From an uncultured Gammaproteobacteria bacterium (GTDB lineage Bacteria; Pseudomonadota; Gammaproteobacteria; GCA-001735895): a DNA stretch of 64,000 bases. The notes below the pieces were generated by a model. The model was not told the origin of the DNA. It saw only the letters and a program-made list of their open reading frames with translations, and ran no database searches. The position numbers and the translations under genes were made by a program. Where the stretch lies: the NCBI GenBank assembly GCA_947259485.1, contig CAMYLU010000011.1, positions 1 through 64,000 on the forward strand, read 5' to 3'. Positions within the stretch are counted from its first letter, which is position 1. The number at the start of each line of letters is the position of its first letter. Positions 1 to 9,017 of the stretch are shown one piece after another.

Positions 1-2
1 AA

Positions 3-776
3 CGTCTCTCGATTCCTTACAAGTCCGCACCAATCGATTTATACCGGGCGTTACGGGGCCTCAATCCGTCGCCGTACCTGTATTACCTGAATCTCGGTGA
101 CCATCACGTGGTCGGATCATCTCCCGAAATACTGGTGCGTCTCGAGGACGAGGCAGTCACGGTCAGGCCGATCGCCGGTACCCGTCCACGCGGCAGAACT
201 CCGGAACAGGATCTCGCGCTCGAACAGGAACTGCTGAATGACCCCAAGGAACTCGCCGAGCACCTGATGCTGATCGATCTCGGGCGTAACGATGCCGGCA
301 GGGTCAGCCAGGTAGGCAGCGTGCACCTGACCGAGAAGATGATCGTGGAGCACTATTCACACGTGATGCATATCGTTTCCAACGTCGAGGGACGGATCAA
401 GCCTGACATGTCGGCTTTTGACGTATTGCGCGCCACCTTCCCGGCAGGCACGGTTTCGGGGGCACCCAAGATCAGGGCGATGGAAATTATCGATGAACTG
501 GAACCGGTAAAACGGGGTATTTATTCAGGTGCGGTAGGGTATATATCCTGGAGCGGTAACATGGATACCGCGATCGCGATTCGTACCGCGGTGATCAAGG
601 ATGAGACACTCTATATTCAGGCCGGTGCCGGAATCGTTTATGATTCGGTTCCGGCAAATGAATGGGCGGAAACGATGAACAAGGGGCGCGCTATTTTTCG
701 TGCCGTGGCCCTGGCCGAGGCGGGATTGCCGTCGCGTGATCCCTGCGACCGTGAAGCCGGTGGAGAGGAATCATGA
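3..776 (+). CDS. trpE: Anthranilate synthase component I, C-terminal part (TrpE)
   Basis: This is the large subunit of anthranilate synthase, which turns chorismate into anthranilate in the first committed step of tryptophan synthesis. The reading frame is open from base 3, so the window cuts the gene and only the C-terminal chorismate-binding part is present. Family motifs are clear: [20 protein letters not shown], the [15 protein letters not shown] stretch and AGAGIVYDS. The internal ATG at 108 is not the start, because conserved sequence continues upstream of it. The stop overlaps the trpG start in an ATGA junction, so the two subunits are probably translationally coupled. The trp promoter and any leader lie outside the window. 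Confidence 0.96.
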   Translation, partial: RLSIPYKSAPIDLYRALRGLNPSPYLYYLNLGDHHVVGSSPEILVRLEDEAVTVRPIAGTRPRGRTPEQDLALEQELLNDPKELAEHLMLIDLGRNDAGRVSQVGSVHLTEKMIVEHYSHVMHIVSNVEGRIKPDMSAFDVLRATFPAGTVSGAPKIRAMEIIDELEPVKRGIYSGAVGYISWSGNMDTAIAIRTAVIKDETLYIQAGAGIVYDSVPANEWAETMNKGRAIFRAVALAEAGLPSRDPCDREAGGEES

Positions 777-1363
777 AAGTCCTGATGATCGATAATTATG
801 ATTCGTTTACCTATAACCTGGTGCAGTACCTCGGTGAACTGAAAGCCGATGTCGACGTGGTGCGTAACGACCAGGTCGGGGTCGATGAAATCCTAAACTC
901 GGGCAGCAGTCATATCATGGTGTCACCCGGCCCCTGTACCCCGAACGAGGCCGGGATATCGATGGCCGCAATCGAGGCGCTGGCCGGGCACAAACCCATT
1001 CTCGGCGTATGTCTCGGGCACCAGAGCATCGGGCAGGTCTACGGCGGAGAAATTGTGCATGCGCGTGAGATTATGCACGGCAAGACATCGCCGGTGATTC
1101 ATACCGGCGTAGGGGTATTCAAAGGTCTTGCCAGTCCATTCATTGCAACGCGTTACCACTCACTGGTGATCGCTAAGGACAATGTTCCCGACTGTCTCGA
1201 AGTCACCGCCTGGACCGAAAATGCAGACGGCAGTGTCGATGAAATCATGGGTGTGCGGCACCGCGAACTTGCGATAGAAGGGGTTCAATTCCATCCGGAA
1301 TCGATTCTGACCGAGCATGGTCACGCCCTGTTGCGAAATTTTCTTCAACAAAGTATCAATTAA
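773..1363 (+). CDS. trpG: Anthranilate synthase glutamine amidotransferase (TrpG)
   Basis: This is the glutaminase subunit that supplies ammonia to TrpE. At 196 residues it is a stand-alone class I amidotransferase and is not fused to trpD as in E. coli. The nucleophile cysteine lies in [11 protein letters not shown], and the His-Glu pair of the triad lies in GVQFHPES near the C-terminus. The oxyanion region SPGPCTP is also present. TrpG and PabA are hard to separate by sequence, and this subunit may serve both enzymes. Its position between trpE and trpD supports the tryptophan role. It begins four bases before the end of trpE, and trpD follows after 12 bases. Confidence 0.95.
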   Translation: MKVLMIDNYDSFTYNLVQYLGELKADVDVVRNDQVGVDEILNSGSSHIMVSPGPCTPNEAGISMAAIEALAGHKPILGVCLGHQSIGQVYGGEIVHAREIMHGKTSPVIHTGVGVFKGLASPFIATRYHSLVIAKDNVPDCLEVTAWTENADGSVDEIMGVRHRELAIEGVQFHPESILTEHGHALLRNFLQQSIN

Positions 1364-1375
1364 GCGAGGAGTGCG

Positions 1376-2389
1376 ATGGATATACAAGCGGCTATTAAGG
1401 CGGTAATCGCGCGCCAGGATCTGAGCAGCGATGAAATGAATTCGGTGATGCAGCAAATCATGACCGGAGAATGCACGGCATCCCAGATTGGCGGTTTCCT
1501 GGTCGGGCTGCATATGAAAGGCGAAACCGTCGACGAGATTTCCGCGGCTGCCCGGGTTATGCGCGAGCTGTCGACCCGGGTAGAAGTAAACGCCGATCAC
1601 CTGGTCGATACCGCGGGTACGGGTGGCGATTCCTCGGGTAGTTTCAATATTTCAACCGCGAGTGCAATCGTAGCGGCTGCAGCAGGCGCCAGCGTCGCCA
1701 AGCACGGTAATCGTTCCATGACCAGTAACTCGGGTAGCGCCGATGTGCTAGAGGCGGCCGGCGTAAAACTGGATATTTCGCCGCAGCAGGTCGCCGAATG
1801 CGTCGAGCAGGTCGGTGTTGGGTTCATGTTTGCGCCGGCACATCACGGTGCGATGAAGCATGCCATCGGTCCGCGCAAGGAAATGGCGGTAAGAACCATA
1901 TTCAACGTGCTCGGACCTCTAACCAATCCCGCCGGCGCGCCGAACCAAATTATCGGCGTATTTCACGACGAGCTGGTAGAACTGATGGCAAACGTTTTGA
2001 ACCAGCTTGAAAGCCATCATGTCATGGTGGTGCACGCCGAGGACGGAATGGATGAAATCAGTATTTCTGCGCCCACCCATGTTGCCGAACTCAAGGACGG
2101 TAAGGTGAGCAGTTATAACATTAAACCGTCTGATTTCGGCATGGATTCGGCTTCCCTCGACGAGCTTCGGGTCAATTCTCCCGAGCAAAGCCTGAACATG
2201 ATACGCGCGGTGCTGGCAGACAATGCCGGTCCCGCGCACGATATTGTCTGCCTCAATGCCGGTGCTGCAATCTATGTATCGGGTTGTGCCGATACTCTGG
2301 CAGCCGGTGTCGAAGCCGCGAAAGTCGCCATCAGCAGCGGCAAGGCTGCCGAAGTGCTGCAAAACCTGGTGGCCAGGTCCAACGCCTGA
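1376..2389 (+). CDS. trpD: Anthranilate phosphoribosyltransferase (TrpD)
   Basis: This enzyme transfers phosphoribose from PRPP to anthranilate, the second tryptophan step. It has 337 residues, the usual family length. The PRPP-binding loop GTGGDSSG, the [18 protein letters not shown] region and the [14 protein letters not shown] segment are the expected type III phosphoribosyltransferase motifs. A purine-rich site (gcgaggag) sits just before the ATG. The stop codon overlaps the trpC start (TGATG), so the two genes are probably coupled. Confidence 0.96.
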   Translation: MDIQAAIKAVIARQDLSSDEMNSVMQQIMTGECTASQIGGFLVGLHMKGETVDEISAAARVMRELSTRVEVNADHLVDTAGTGGDSSGSFNISTASAIVAAAAGASVAKHGNRSMTSNSGSADVLEAAGVKLDISPQQVAECVEQVGVGFMFAPAHHGAMKHAIGPRKEMAVRTIFNVLGPLTNPAGAPNQIIGVFHDELVELMANVLNQLESHHVMVVHAEDGMDEISISAPTHVAELKDGKVSSYNIKPSDFGMDSASLDELRVNSPEQSLNMIRAVLADNAGPAHDIVCLNAGAAIYVSGCADTLAAGVEAAKVAISSGKAAEVLQNLVARSNA

Positions 2390-3189
2390 TGAGCGGCGCG
2401 CGGCCGGATATTCTGAATCGTATTCTTGCGCGCAAGCAACAGGAGATTAGCGCGCGTCGGCAAACGGCGTCGCTCGACAGCTTGCAACAACAGGCGCATG
2501 AGGCATCGGCACCGCGGGGATTTGTTGCCGCGTTAAAGCGGCGCGTCGAGCAGGGTGATTCCGCGGTGATCGCGGAAATCAAGAAGGCCTCGCCCAGTAA
2601 AGGCGTGATTCGCGAAAACTTCGACGTGGTTGAAATCGCCCGATCCTATGAAGCGGGTGGCGCCAGCTGCCTGTCGGTGCTGACCGATCAGGATTTCTTC
2701 CAGGGGCACGAGGATTTCCTGGTTGCCGCGCGTTCTGCCTGCCAGCTACCGGTCATTCGTAAGGATTTTATTGTCGACCCCTACCAGGTGGTCGAATCGC
2801 GGGCAATCGGCGCTGACTGCATCCTGCTTATAGTCGCGGCGCTTGACGATGAAACCATGGCAGGCCTTCATCATGAAGCGCGCACACTCGGCATGGATGT
2901 ACTGGTCGAGGTGCACAACCGCGAAGAGCTCGAACGCGCACTTAAACTCGAACTCGAGCTGGTCGGGATCAACAATCGCGATTTGCGTACTTTTGACACC
3001 AGCCTGGATACCACGATTAATTTGCTTGAGCTGATCCCCGCGGGTTGCCTGGTCGTTACCGAGAGCGGGATTCATAGTCGTGAGGACGTTGCTTTAATGC
3101 GCCGGCACGAGGTCAACGCTTTTCTCGTGGGTGAAGCCTTTATGCGGGTGCCGGATCCAGGCCAGGGACTGCGCGAACTTTTCTACTAG
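2389..3189 (+). CDS. trpC: Indole-3-glycerol phosphate synthase (TrpC)
   Basis: This enzyme closes the indole ring from the carboxyphenylamino-deoxyribulose phosphate made after TrpD and TrpF. I chose the ATG at 2389, which overlaps the trpD stop, because the protein then begins [13 protein letters not shown] like other single-function TrpC proteins (266 residues). The longer open frame upstream would run deep into trpD. Active-site motifs are visible: [43 protein letters not shown] and [12 protein letters not shown]. It is not fused to TrpF, and trpF, trpB and trpA are not next to it. Confidence 0.95.
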   Translation: MSGARPDILNRILARKQQEISARRQTASLDSLQQQAHEASAPRGFVAALKRRVEQGDSAVIAEIKKASPSKGVIRENFDVVEIARSYEAGGASCLSVLTDQDFFQGHEDFLVAARSACQLPVIRKDFIVDPYQVVESRAIGADCILLIVAALDDETMAGLHHEARTLGMDVLVEVHNREELERALKLELELVGINNRDLRTFDTSLDTTINLLELIPAGCLVVTESGIHSREDVALMRRHEVNAFLVGEAFMRVPDPGQGLRELFY

Positions 3190-3207
3190 CCCGCTATCTC
3201 CGCGGGC
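3189..3207. terminator. Hairpin between convergent trpC and crp
   Basis: A six-base-pair GC-only stem (GCCCGC/GCGGGC, seven-base loop) lies between the trpC stop and the end of crp. It has no following T-run in either direction, so it is a weak candidate for termination on both strands. The position between converging genes is the main argument. Confidence 0.3.
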
Positions 3208-3212
3208 AAGTC

Positions 3213-3860
3213 TTAGCGGGTGCCGAAGACGACTATGGTTTTACCATGCGCGGTGATCAGGCCGTCTTCTTCGAGCGTTTTCATGACGCGTCCGGCCATT
3301 TCGCGCGAACAACCGACAATTTTGGCGATTTCCTGGCGCGTAATCTTGATTTGCATGCCATCGGGATGAGTTATTGCATCGGGTTCGCGTGCCAGGTCGA
3401 GCAGGGTGCGGGCGACCCGCCCGGTGACATCCATAAACGCAAGATTACTTACCTTGCGGCTGGTATTGCGCAGACGACTGGCCAGCTGCGAAGACAATTG
3501 AAACAGGATCTCGGGCGTGTCCTTGGCCAACTGCATGAACTGGTTGTAATGAATTTCCGCTACCTCGCACGCGGTGCGCGTGATAACCCAGGCGCTGCGC
3601 TTGGTGTCTTCTTCGAATAAACCCATTTCACCAAAGAAATCGCCCGGGTTGAGATAGGCGAGTACGATTTCATTACAGTCCTCGTCCTCGATGACTACGC
3701 TCACCGAACCGTCGATGATATAGTAAAGCGTCTCGGATTCGTCTCCCGCATGGATAATAGTACTGCGTGTCGCGTATTTCTTTGTATGACAATGATGCAG
3801 AAAATTGTCCAGCGCGGCATTTTGCCGGGGTATAACTTTTGTGATCGGGTTAACTGACAT
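3213..3860 (-). CDS. crp: cAMP receptor protein (CRP/Vfr type)
   Basis: This is a global transcription regulator that binds cAMP and then DNA. Its 215 residues align almost end to end with E. coli CRP as I remember it. The cAMP pocket is preserved: Gly77-Glu78, Arg88-Ser89 and Thr133-Ser134. The helix-turn-helix lies at about residues 175-196, and the recognition helix keeps Arg186, Glu187 and Arg191, so the DNA target is probably the classical TGTGA-N6-TCACA site. It is divergent from the OsmC-family gene at 3936, the same arrangement as crp-yhfA in E. coli. I saw no convincing CRP site in the 75-base gap and no strong ribosome-binding site. Confidence 0.95.
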   Translation of the reverse strand: MSVNPITKVIPRQNAALDNFLHHCHTKKYATRSTIIHAGDESETLYYIIDGSVSVVIEDEDCNEIVLAYLNPGDFFGEMGLFEEDTKRSAWVITRTACEVAEIHYNQFMQLAKDTPEILFQLSSQLASRLRNTSRKVSNLAFMDVTGRVARTLLDLAREPDAITHPDGMQIKITRQEIAKIVGCSREMAGRVMKTLEEDGLITAHGKTIVVFGTR

Positions 3861-3935
3861 GATTGTAATTATCTGTTTCGCGCAAGTGCTAAAGATAGCA
3901 CAAAAAGATCAATTCAACAGCAATAGGTATTAACT

Positions 3936-4355
3936 ATGAGGTGCAGGATCAAGTGGCTGGAACACATGTCTTTTGTCGGCGAATCCGGCAGTGGTCACTC
4001 GGTGGTGATGGACGGGGCCCCCGATGCCGGCGGGCGTGATCTCGGGGTGCGCCCCATGGAGATGCTGTTACTGGGGCTTGGTGGCTGTACCTCGTTCGAC
4101 GTAGTGTCGATTTTGCACAAGTCGCGTCAGCAACTGGTTGATTGTGAAGTCGAAATCGAAGCCGAGCGCGCCGACAGCATTCCCAAAGTGTTCACCAAAA
4201 TCCATCTGCACTTCATCGTTTCGGGCCGCGACCTCGATAAGGACAAGGTCGCCAAGGCAATAGACCTCTCGGCCGACAAGTACTGCTCGGCCTCACGCAT
4301 ACTCGAAAAGACCGCCGCAATCACCCACGACTTCGAAATCGTCAACCCCGACTAA
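3936..4355 (+). CDS. yhfA: OsmC family protein, YhfA type
   Basis: This is a small OsmC/Ohr-fold protein of 139 residues. OsmC and Ohr proteins reduce organic hydroperoxides with two cysteines. Here one cysteine lies in GGCTSFDVVS and the other in DKYCSASRIL, the expected spacing. The sequence matches the E. coli YhfA branch in its RCRIKWLEH-like start, PMEMLLLGLGGC and ILEKTAAITH. YhfA's physiological substrate is not established, so a peroxidase role is a family inference. The divergent pairing with crp supports orthology. A weak AGG lies upstream of the chosen ATG. Confidence 0.85.
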   Translation: MRCRIKWLEHMSFVGESGSGHSVVMDGAPDAGGRDLGVRPMEMLLLGLGGCTSFDVVSILHKSRQQLVDCEVEIEAERADSIPKVFTKIHLHFIVSGRDLDKDKVAKAIDLSADKYCSASRILEKTAAITHDFEIVNPD

Positions 4356-4399
4356 ATCCAGACAACTCTCAATACCACCCTTGAGCTGCATCCCTCCGC

Positions 4400-4556
4400 C
4401 TGGCCACCTAGGGTGAATGCCCTTTTTATGTCATTCCCGCGTAAGCGGGAATCTTGAAATCATGGCGCCATCACAAGATCCCGGATATGTGCTTCGCACA
4501 TTCCGGGATGACGCCCTAAGGCGTCACTTTTGGGAGCATCCACCCTATGTGGCTAG
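4400..4556. repeat. MITE-like inverted repeat containing two REP-like hairpins
   Basis: The outer arms, 4400-4420 and 4536-4556, are imperfect inverted copies (about 18 of 21 positions match). Inside are two hairpins: ATTCCCG/CGGGAAT near 4432-4452 and a longer one around 4475-4510 (ATCCCGGA/TTCCGGGAT with a GTGC/GCAC core). The inner hairpins are themselves roughly inverse copies of one another. The whole unit could fold as one long cruciform. The short open frames here only read through the repeat. This resembles a small non-autonomous element or a REP/BIME-like unit. I cannot see target-site duplications. Confidence 0.6.
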
Positions 4557-4574
4557 CAGTTACTGAGGTGGGGA

Positions 4575-4699
4575 CATGGGAATATCTTTGCGGGACGCTG
4601 CGCAACAGGGATGTTGTGATACGGCACTCCGGGCGCGAGCCTACATGGATGTATCGGTCCGACGCATCGGTACGGCGATCCCGCAAAAGAATACCCATG
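4575..4699. repeat. Second inverted-repeat element beside the first
   Basis: The arms at 4575-4595 (CATGGGAATATCTTTGCGGGA) and 4679-4699 are inverted copies with a few mismatches. They enclose about 80 bases that include CTACATGGATGTA. No gene is supported: the two overlapping short frames (one per strand) are explained by the palindromic structure. Together with the element at 4400-4556 it fills nearly all of the gap between yhfA and coq7. Confidence 0.5.
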
Positions 4700-4744
4700 G
4701 CCGCGCCGTTACTGGATTGTAATTTGGTACCGGAATGATTGGGT

Positions 4745-5383
4745 TTAGATGCGGTAGGCGGTGAAGGTCATGATTTTACTGACCAGGGTCATTGCGGTTT
4801 TGACCGGTTGCGGTAGTTCAGCGGCACCGGCAGCGGCCGCGTTTTCGGCATGGCGCAACTCGTCTGCACGCATGGTCTCGATGATCGATCGACTGCGCTG
4901 GTCCTGTTCGGGTAGCTGTTCGAGGTGCCGGTCGAGATGGGCACAGACCTGTTGCTCGGTTTCCTTGACGAAGCCGAGGCTCCACTTGTCACCGGCAGCG
5001 CCCGCCAGGGCTCCGATCGTGAACGAACCCCAGTACCAGACACCATCGAGCAGGCTGCGTGGTTGATCGAGTTCCGCCAGGCGCCGCTGACACCAGTTCA
5101 GGTGTTCGTTTTCTTCTTCGGCGGCCTCGTTCATTGCCTGACTGAGCGCCTGCTTGCGTGCGCTAAAGGCCTGGCCACGGTAAAGCCCTTGCGCGGCGAC
5201 TTCCCCGGCGTTGTTAACCCGCATTAAACCGGCGACATGCTCCTTTTCCCGGGCGGACAACTCAACCTGTTCCGAGTCGTCGGCCGGGTAGGCACGCGAG
5301 GCCGCGCCGGGCCGCACATGACTGGTACTCAGGCCGTGCTGCAGTTCCACGAAGAGACGATCGGTGAAGCTTAGATTGCGCAT
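4745..5383 (-). CDS. coq7: 3-demethoxyubiquinol 3-hydroxylase (Coq7)
   Basis: This is a di-iron enzyme that adds the C6 hydroxyl to the ubiquinone ring. It replaces the flavin enzyme UbiF in many proteobacteria. It has 212 residues. All six expected ligands are visible: Glu61 (NNAGE), Glu91 and His94 (EENEH), Glu143, then Glu175 and His178 (DELRHAE). With ubiH and ubiI elsewhere in the window, all three oxygen-dependent ring hydroxylations are covered. It is divergent from rplM, with 195 bases between them. Confidence 0.95.
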   Translation of the reverse strand: MRNLSFTDRLFVELQHGLSTSHVRPGAASRAYPADDSEQVELSAREKEHVAGLMRVNNAGEVAAQGLYRGQAFSARKQALSQAMNEAAEEENEHLNWCQRRLAELDQPRSLLDGVWYWGSFTIGALAGAAGDKWSLGFVKETEQQVCAHLDRHLEQLPEQDQRSRSIIETMRADELRHAENAAAAGAAELPQPVKTAMTLVSKIMTFTAYRI

Positions 5384-5495
5384 TTTGGATCCGGGTGAAT
5401 GGCTTAAAATTCCACGTCGTGAGGGCTTATTATCATCGAAATCGGGATATTAATCCAAGTCGCCAAATATCCCGCTAAATCAAGGGTTTTACATC

Positions 5496-5524
5496 TTGTC
5501 AAGTGCAAGTTAATTGGTTAGTAT
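5496..5524 (+). promoter_or_regulatory. Sigma70-type promoter of rplM-rpsI
   Basis: TTGTCA at 5496-5501 and TAGTAT at 5519-5524 are separated by exactly 17 bases, close to consensus. Transcription would start near 5531, leaving a leader of about 48 bases before the rplM ATG at 5579. Confidence 0.65.
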
Positions 5525-5535
5525 TCGCGCCCTTT

Positions 5536-5550
5536 GTGGAAGAAGTCCAC
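5536..5550 (+). promoter_or_regulatory. Leader hairpin upstream of rplM
   Basis: A five-base-pair hairpin GTGGA-AGAAG-TCCAC lies in the short predicted leader. Ribosomal protein operons often carry leader structures for autogenous control, and such a role has been proposed for rplM leaders in gammaproteobacteria. That this hairpin binds L13 is inference. Confidence 0.35.
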
Positions 5551-5578
5551 GCCTTAACGGCACAAATCAGGAATTAGT

Positions 5579-6007
5579 ATGAAAACCTTCAGCGCAAAAC
5601 CTGAATCGGTAAAACGCGACTGGTACGTAATCGATGCCAGCGACAAGGTGTTGGGTCGCCTGTCGACTGAAATTGCGCGTCGGCTGCGCGGTAAGCACAA
5701 GCCTGAGTACACGCCGCACGTTGATACCGGTGATTACATCATCGTCATTAACGCGGAAAAGGTACGGGTTACCGGCAACAAGGAAACCGACAAGATGTAC
5801 CACCATCACACCGGTTACATCGGCAGTCTCAAGTCAACTAACCTGTCGAAGTTGCGCAGCGAGCACCCGGAAAGAATCATCCAGCATTCGGTCAAGGGCA
5901 TGCTGCCCAAGAATGCGCTGGGTCGGGCAATGTTTAAGAAGCTGAAGGTATACGCGGGTGATGTGCATCAGCACTCAGCGCAGCAACCCCAAGCCCTCGA
6001 AATCTAA
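5579..6007 (+). CDS. rplM: 50S ribosomal protein L13
   Basis: This is an early-assembly protein of the large ribosomal subunit. It has 142 residues, the standard length. Typical sequence includes the [20 protein letters not shown] start, [30 protein letters not shown] and the [12 protein letters not shown] segment. It is co-transcribed with rpsI, whose ATG follows 11 bases after the stop. Confidence 0.98.
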   Translation: MKTFSAKPESVKRDWYVIDASDKVLGRLSTEIARRLRGKHKPEYTPHVDTGDYIIVINAEKVRVTGNKETDKMYHHHTGYIGSLKSTNLSKLRSEHPERIIQHSVKGMLPKNALGRAMFKKLKVYAGDVHQHSAQQPQALEI

Positions 6008-6018
6008 CAGGTCAAATT

Positions 6019-6411
6019 ATGGCAGTTGAACAATATTACGGTACCGGTCGGCGCAAGAGCTCGTCGGCACGGGTTTACCTGAAATCCGGTAACGGTGCGA
6101 TCATGGTTAATAACAGAACCATCGAGGAATACTTCGGCCGCGAAACCTCGCGCATGGTTGTACGCCAGCCTCTGCAAACCGTCGATGTACTGGATAAATT
6201 CGACATCAACGTGAATGTTTCCGGCGGCGGGCCCAGTGGACAGGCGGGTGCGATACGTCTCGGCATTACACGCGCCCTGCTGCAATACGACGAAACCTTG
6301 CGTGAAGCACTGCGTAAGGAAGGCTTTGTTACCCGCGATGCACGTGCAGTTGAACGCAAGAAGGTTGGCCTGCGCAAGGCTCGCCGTGGTGTTCAGTTCT
6401 CGAAGCGCTAG
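6019..6411 (+). CDS. rpsI: 30S ribosomal protein S9
   Basis: This small-subunit protein has a basic C-terminal tail that reaches the P-site tRNA. It has 130 residues and ends in the expected GVQFSKR, with the arginine/lysine tail intact. The [14 protein letters not shown] start and [15 protein letters not shown] motif are family signatures. It is the second gene of the rplM-rpsI operon and is followed 22 bases later by a terminator. Confidence 0.98.
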   Translation: MAVEQYYGTGRRKSSSARVYLKSGNGAIMVNNRTIEEYFGRETSRMVVRQPLQTVDVLDKFDINVNVSGGGPSGQAGAIRLGITRALLQYDETLREALRKEGFVTRDARAVERKKVGLRKARRGVQFSKR

Positions 6412-6433
6412 GCCCACCTCAACGCAAACAGGA

Positions 6434-6458
6434 AAGCCTGCAATCGCGGGCTTTTTTT
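6434..6458 (+). terminator. Rho-independent terminator of rplM-rpsI
   Basis: An eight-base-pair stem, AAGCCTGC at 6434-6441 and GCGGGCTT at 6446-6453, has a four-base loop and runs into seven T residues (6452-6458). It sits between convergent rpsI and rpiA. Its last bases abut the rpiA stop codon. Confidence 0.85.
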
Positions 6459-7119
6459 ATGCCTGTATGGATCTGATGCCGTCCTCGCCTCCGAGGATGA
6501 GCACATCGGCTGGTCGATGGGCAAACAGGCCCACGCAGACCACGCCAACGATCTGGTTGATGCGGATTTCCATATCAATCGGGTCGTCGATCTGCAGGCC
6601 ATGGACATCGAGAATCTGATTGCCATTATCGGTAACAAATCCTTCACGCAGGCGTGGGTCGCCACCGAGCCCCTGCAGCGCCCCGATGACCAGTCCGCGA
6701 GCCATCGGAACAACCTCCACCGGTAGCGGAAACGCGCCCAGCGTGGTTACCAGCTTGCTTTCATCGGCAATACAGACAAACACGGCGCTTGCTGCTGCAA
6801 CGATTTTTTCCCGTGTTAATGCGCCGCCCCCGCCCTTGATCAATTGCAGCTGGTGATTCGACTCGTCGGCGCCGTCGACGTAAAGATCGAGTTCGCCGAC
6901 CTCGTTCAGGTCGACGACCTTGATTCCATGGCTGCGCAGGCGTTCGCTGGAAGCCTCGGAACTGGATACCGCCGAGTTAACCTTGCCTTGCATTTTTTCG
7001 CCGAGCAAGTCGATAAAATGATTGACTGTCGAACCAGTACCGACTCCAATCGTTGAGCCGGGTTTGACATAATCGATCGCCGCCTCTGCCGCATTGCGTT
7101 TTTTATCTTCGGGCGTCAT
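6457..7119 (-). CDS. rpiA: Ribose-5-phosphate isomerase A
   Basis: RpiA interconverts ribose 5-phosphate and ribulose 5-phosphate in the pentose phosphate pathway. I chose the ATG at 7119 (220 residues, [12 protein letters not shown]) because its length and N-terminus match E. coli RpiA and an AGG lies about nine bases upstream. A longer frame could start at 7149. Motifs are [35 protein letters not shown] and [11 protein letters not shown]. It converges with rpsI, and its stop touches the rpsI terminator. It is divergent from ilvA. Confidence 0.94.
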   Translation of the reverse strand: MTPEDKKRNAAEAAIDYVKPGSTIGVGTGSTVNHFIDLLGEKMQGKVNSAVSSSEASSERLRSHGIKVVDLNEVGELDLYVDGADESNHQLQLIKGGGGALTREKIVAAASAVFVCIADESKLVTTLGAFPLPVEVVPMARGLVIGALQGLGGDPRLREGFVTDNGNQILDVHGLQIDDPIDMEIRINQIVGVVCVGLFAHRPADVLILGGEDGIRSIQA

Positions 7120-7169
7120 GGATTTACCTGTTGCTTCATGTGCAATCAATTATGATAATCACCTGCAGT

Positions 7170-7193
7170 CCGCGCAAGCGATTGCGCGGTTTT
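7170..7193. promoter_or_regulatory. Terminator-like hairpin in the rpiA/ilvA gap
   Basis: A perfect eight-base-pair stem CCGCGCAA/TTGCGCGG with a GCGA loop is followed by TTTT on the plus strand, 36 bases before the ilvA ATG. It looks like a compact terminator or attenuator, but I see no leader peptide rich in branched-chain codons. On the minus strand it would lie in the promoter region of rpiA. Confidence 0.4.
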
Positions 7194-7228
7194 GCGAATA
7201 ATTTCTACATATAAATTAGTATCGGGCT

Positions 7229-8752
7229 ATGCAAAAGGAAAAGTTTCTAGAAAAAGTGCTTACCGCGAGGGTCTACGACGTCGCCCGCGAAACACCGCTT
7301 GATCATATGCCGCGAATTTCGAAGCGTTACGACAGCCAGGTCTATATCAAGCGCGAGGATTTGCAGCCCGTATTTTCCTTCAAGTGCCGGGGTGCATTCA
7401 ACAAGATTTACCAGGAGCTGCAGGCCAATCCCGGATTAAAGGGCGTTATAACCGCCTCCGCCGGAAACCATGCACAGGGCGTTGCGTTAGCCGCGAAAAA
7501 ACTTCATCTCAAGGCAACCATCGTCATGCCCACCACGACACCCGATATCAAGGTCACGGCGGTCAGGTCTTACGGTGCGAAGGCGGTCCTGTACGGAGAA
7601 AACTTTGACGCCGCCAAGGATTACTCGTTAAAGCTTGCGAAGAAGGAGCGCCTGGCTTTTATCCATCCGTATGATGACTTCGACGTGATGGCCGGCCAGG
7701 GTACCATCGCGCATGAAATCATCCGTGAACACCCGGGCAAGATAGACGCGATTTTCGTGGCCGTTGGTGGAGGCGGGTTAATCGGCGGAATTGCCGGCTT
7801 TCTGAAAGCGGTCAAACCGGAAATCCGGATAATCGGCGTCGAACCCGATGATGCCGCCTGTTTTTACGAGGCGCGCAAAGCCGGGCGACGCGTCAGGCTA
7901 AAGGAAGTCGGAATTTTTGCCGACGGTGTCGCTGTGAAACAGGTCGGCAAAAAAAACTGGTCGATGATCAGGGACCTGGTCGATGACGTGGTGCTGGTCT
8001 CGACCGACCAGATCTGCGCGGCGATCAAGGATACCTATGAGGACACGCGCGCTATCTGTGAACCCGCGGGCGCGTTGTCGCTTGCAGGGTTAAAAAAGTA
8101 TGTCGAGATGCACGGCATCAAGCAGCAAACGCTGGTGGCGATCAACTGCGGCGCTAACATGAATTTCGACCGTCTGCGCCATGTATCAGAGCGTGCCGAG
8201 CTCGGTGAAGATCGCGAGGCCTTGCTGGCGGTTGAAATCCCGGAACGACCGGGCAGTTTCAAAAAACTGTGCCAGTTAATCGGCCATCGCTCGATTACCG
8301 AGTTCAACTATCGTTATGCCGACGATACGATAGCGCGGGTATTTGCCGGTATCCAGCTTACCCACGGCATTGATGAGAAAAACAAGCTCATCGAAAAACT
8401 GGGTGCGAAGGGTTACGGCGTGGTAGACATGACCGGCAACGAGGTTGCCAAACTGCATACTCGTTACATGATTGGCGGGCATCCCGGCAGCAGCGTCTCA
8501 ACCGAGCTTCTTTACCGCTTCCAGTTTCCGGAAAAACCGGGCGCGTTATTAGATTTTTTGATGAAGGTGGGCAATCGCTGGAATATAAGCCTGTTTCATT
8601 ATCGCAACCATGGCTCGAATTTCGGCCGTATCCTGATGGGGTTTCAGGTCAACCGGGGAGATAACAGGGCTTTCAATGCATTTCTCAAGAGCCTCAAGAT
8701 TCCCTACTGGGATGAGACCGAAAACGAAGCCTACCAGTTATTCCTGAAGTGA
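7229..8752 (+). CDS. ilvA: Threonine ammonia-lyase, biosynthetic (IlvA)
   Basis: This PLP enzyme deaminates threonine to 2-oxobutyrate, the first isoleucine step. It has 507 residues. The N-terminal catalytic part carries the PLP lysine in FSFKCRGAFNK, the SAGNHAQGVA loop and the GGGGLIGG phosphate loop. The C-terminal part after about residue 325 holds two ACT-like regulatory repeats (ERPGSFKKLCQLIG and EKPGALLDFLMKVG), so isoleucine inhibition is expected. The start agrees with other IlvA proteins, but no Shine-Dalgarno is visible; a TAGTAT just upstream raises the possibility of a very short or absent leader. Confidence 0.95.
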   Translation: MQKEKFLEKVLTARVYDVARETPLDHMPRISKRYDSQVYIKREDLQPVFSFKCRGAFNKIYQELQANPGLKGVITASAGNHAQGVALAAKKLHLKATIVMPTTTPDIKVTAVRSYGAKAVLYGENFDAAKDYSLKLAKKERLAFIHPYDDFDVMAGQGTIAHEIIREHPGKIDAIFVAVGGGGLIGGIAGFLKAVKPEIRIIGVEPDDAACFYEARKAGRRVRLKEVGIFADGVAVKQVGKKNWSMIRDLVDDVVLVSTDQICAAIKDTYEDTRAICEPAGALSLAGLKKYVEMHGIKQQTLVAINCGANMNFDRLRHVSERAELGEDREALLAVEIPERPGSFKKLCQLIGHRSITEFNYRYADDTIARVFAGIQLTHGIDEKNKLIEKLGAKGYGVVDMTGNEVAKLHTRYMIGGHPGSSVSTELLYRFQFPEKPGALLDFLMKVGNRWNISLFHYRNHGSNFGRILMGFQVNRGDNRAFNAFLKSLKIPYWDETENEAYQLFLK

Positions 8753-8826
8753 CAGGCAGTGCTACGGGCGCTGCCGAGGCAGGTCACAAAATTATCTTAG
8801 AATTCGGGGGTTTATCTCTAATCGAG

Positions 8827-9011
8827 GATACCAACCACGGTGTCGTCGCAAATCTATCAACCTTGAACCAAAGGTTCAGGTGGGGAGATTGGTAACCCAT
8901 TAGGCTTCCCGACTAGTCAGGCATGCACATCAGTGTTACACGGAAGTCCCCGAGATTGATAAATAGGCTCAAGGATTATGATGGATGCTAACGATCACCG
9001 TAGTCAGTATC
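8827..9011 (-). ncRNA. ssrS: 6S RNA
   Basis: Read on the minus strand, the ends pair through a 16-base stem: GATACTGACTACGGTG (9011-8996) with CACCGTGGTTGGTATC (8842-8827). This gives an RNA of about 185 bases, typical for 6S. Inside are recognisable 6S segments: CTTGAGCC near the 5' side, GTGCATGCC, GGGAAGCCT, and a 3' hairpin with TGAACC and GGTTCAAGG arms. 6S RNA binds sigma70 RNA polymerase by mimicking an open promoter. It lies about 55 bases downstream of zapA on the same strand, the classical gammaproteobacterial position. The usual downstream fau (ygfA) gene is missing; convergent ilvA is there instead. Exact ends are estimated from the stem. Confidence 0.88.
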
Positions 9012-9017
9012 AAACTA

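Noticed and set aside
3861-3935. CRP autoregulatory site between crp and yhfA
   Set aside because: No TGTGA-N6-TCACA-like palindrome with enough matches was found.
4516-4738. Small genes in the yhfA-coq7 gap
   Set aside because: Both overlapping frames run through inverted repeats and have no protein-like features.
8753-8826. Terminator for ilvA around a GTGAC...GTCAC pairing
   Set aside because: The stem is interrupted and no T-run follows; evidence is too weak to list.
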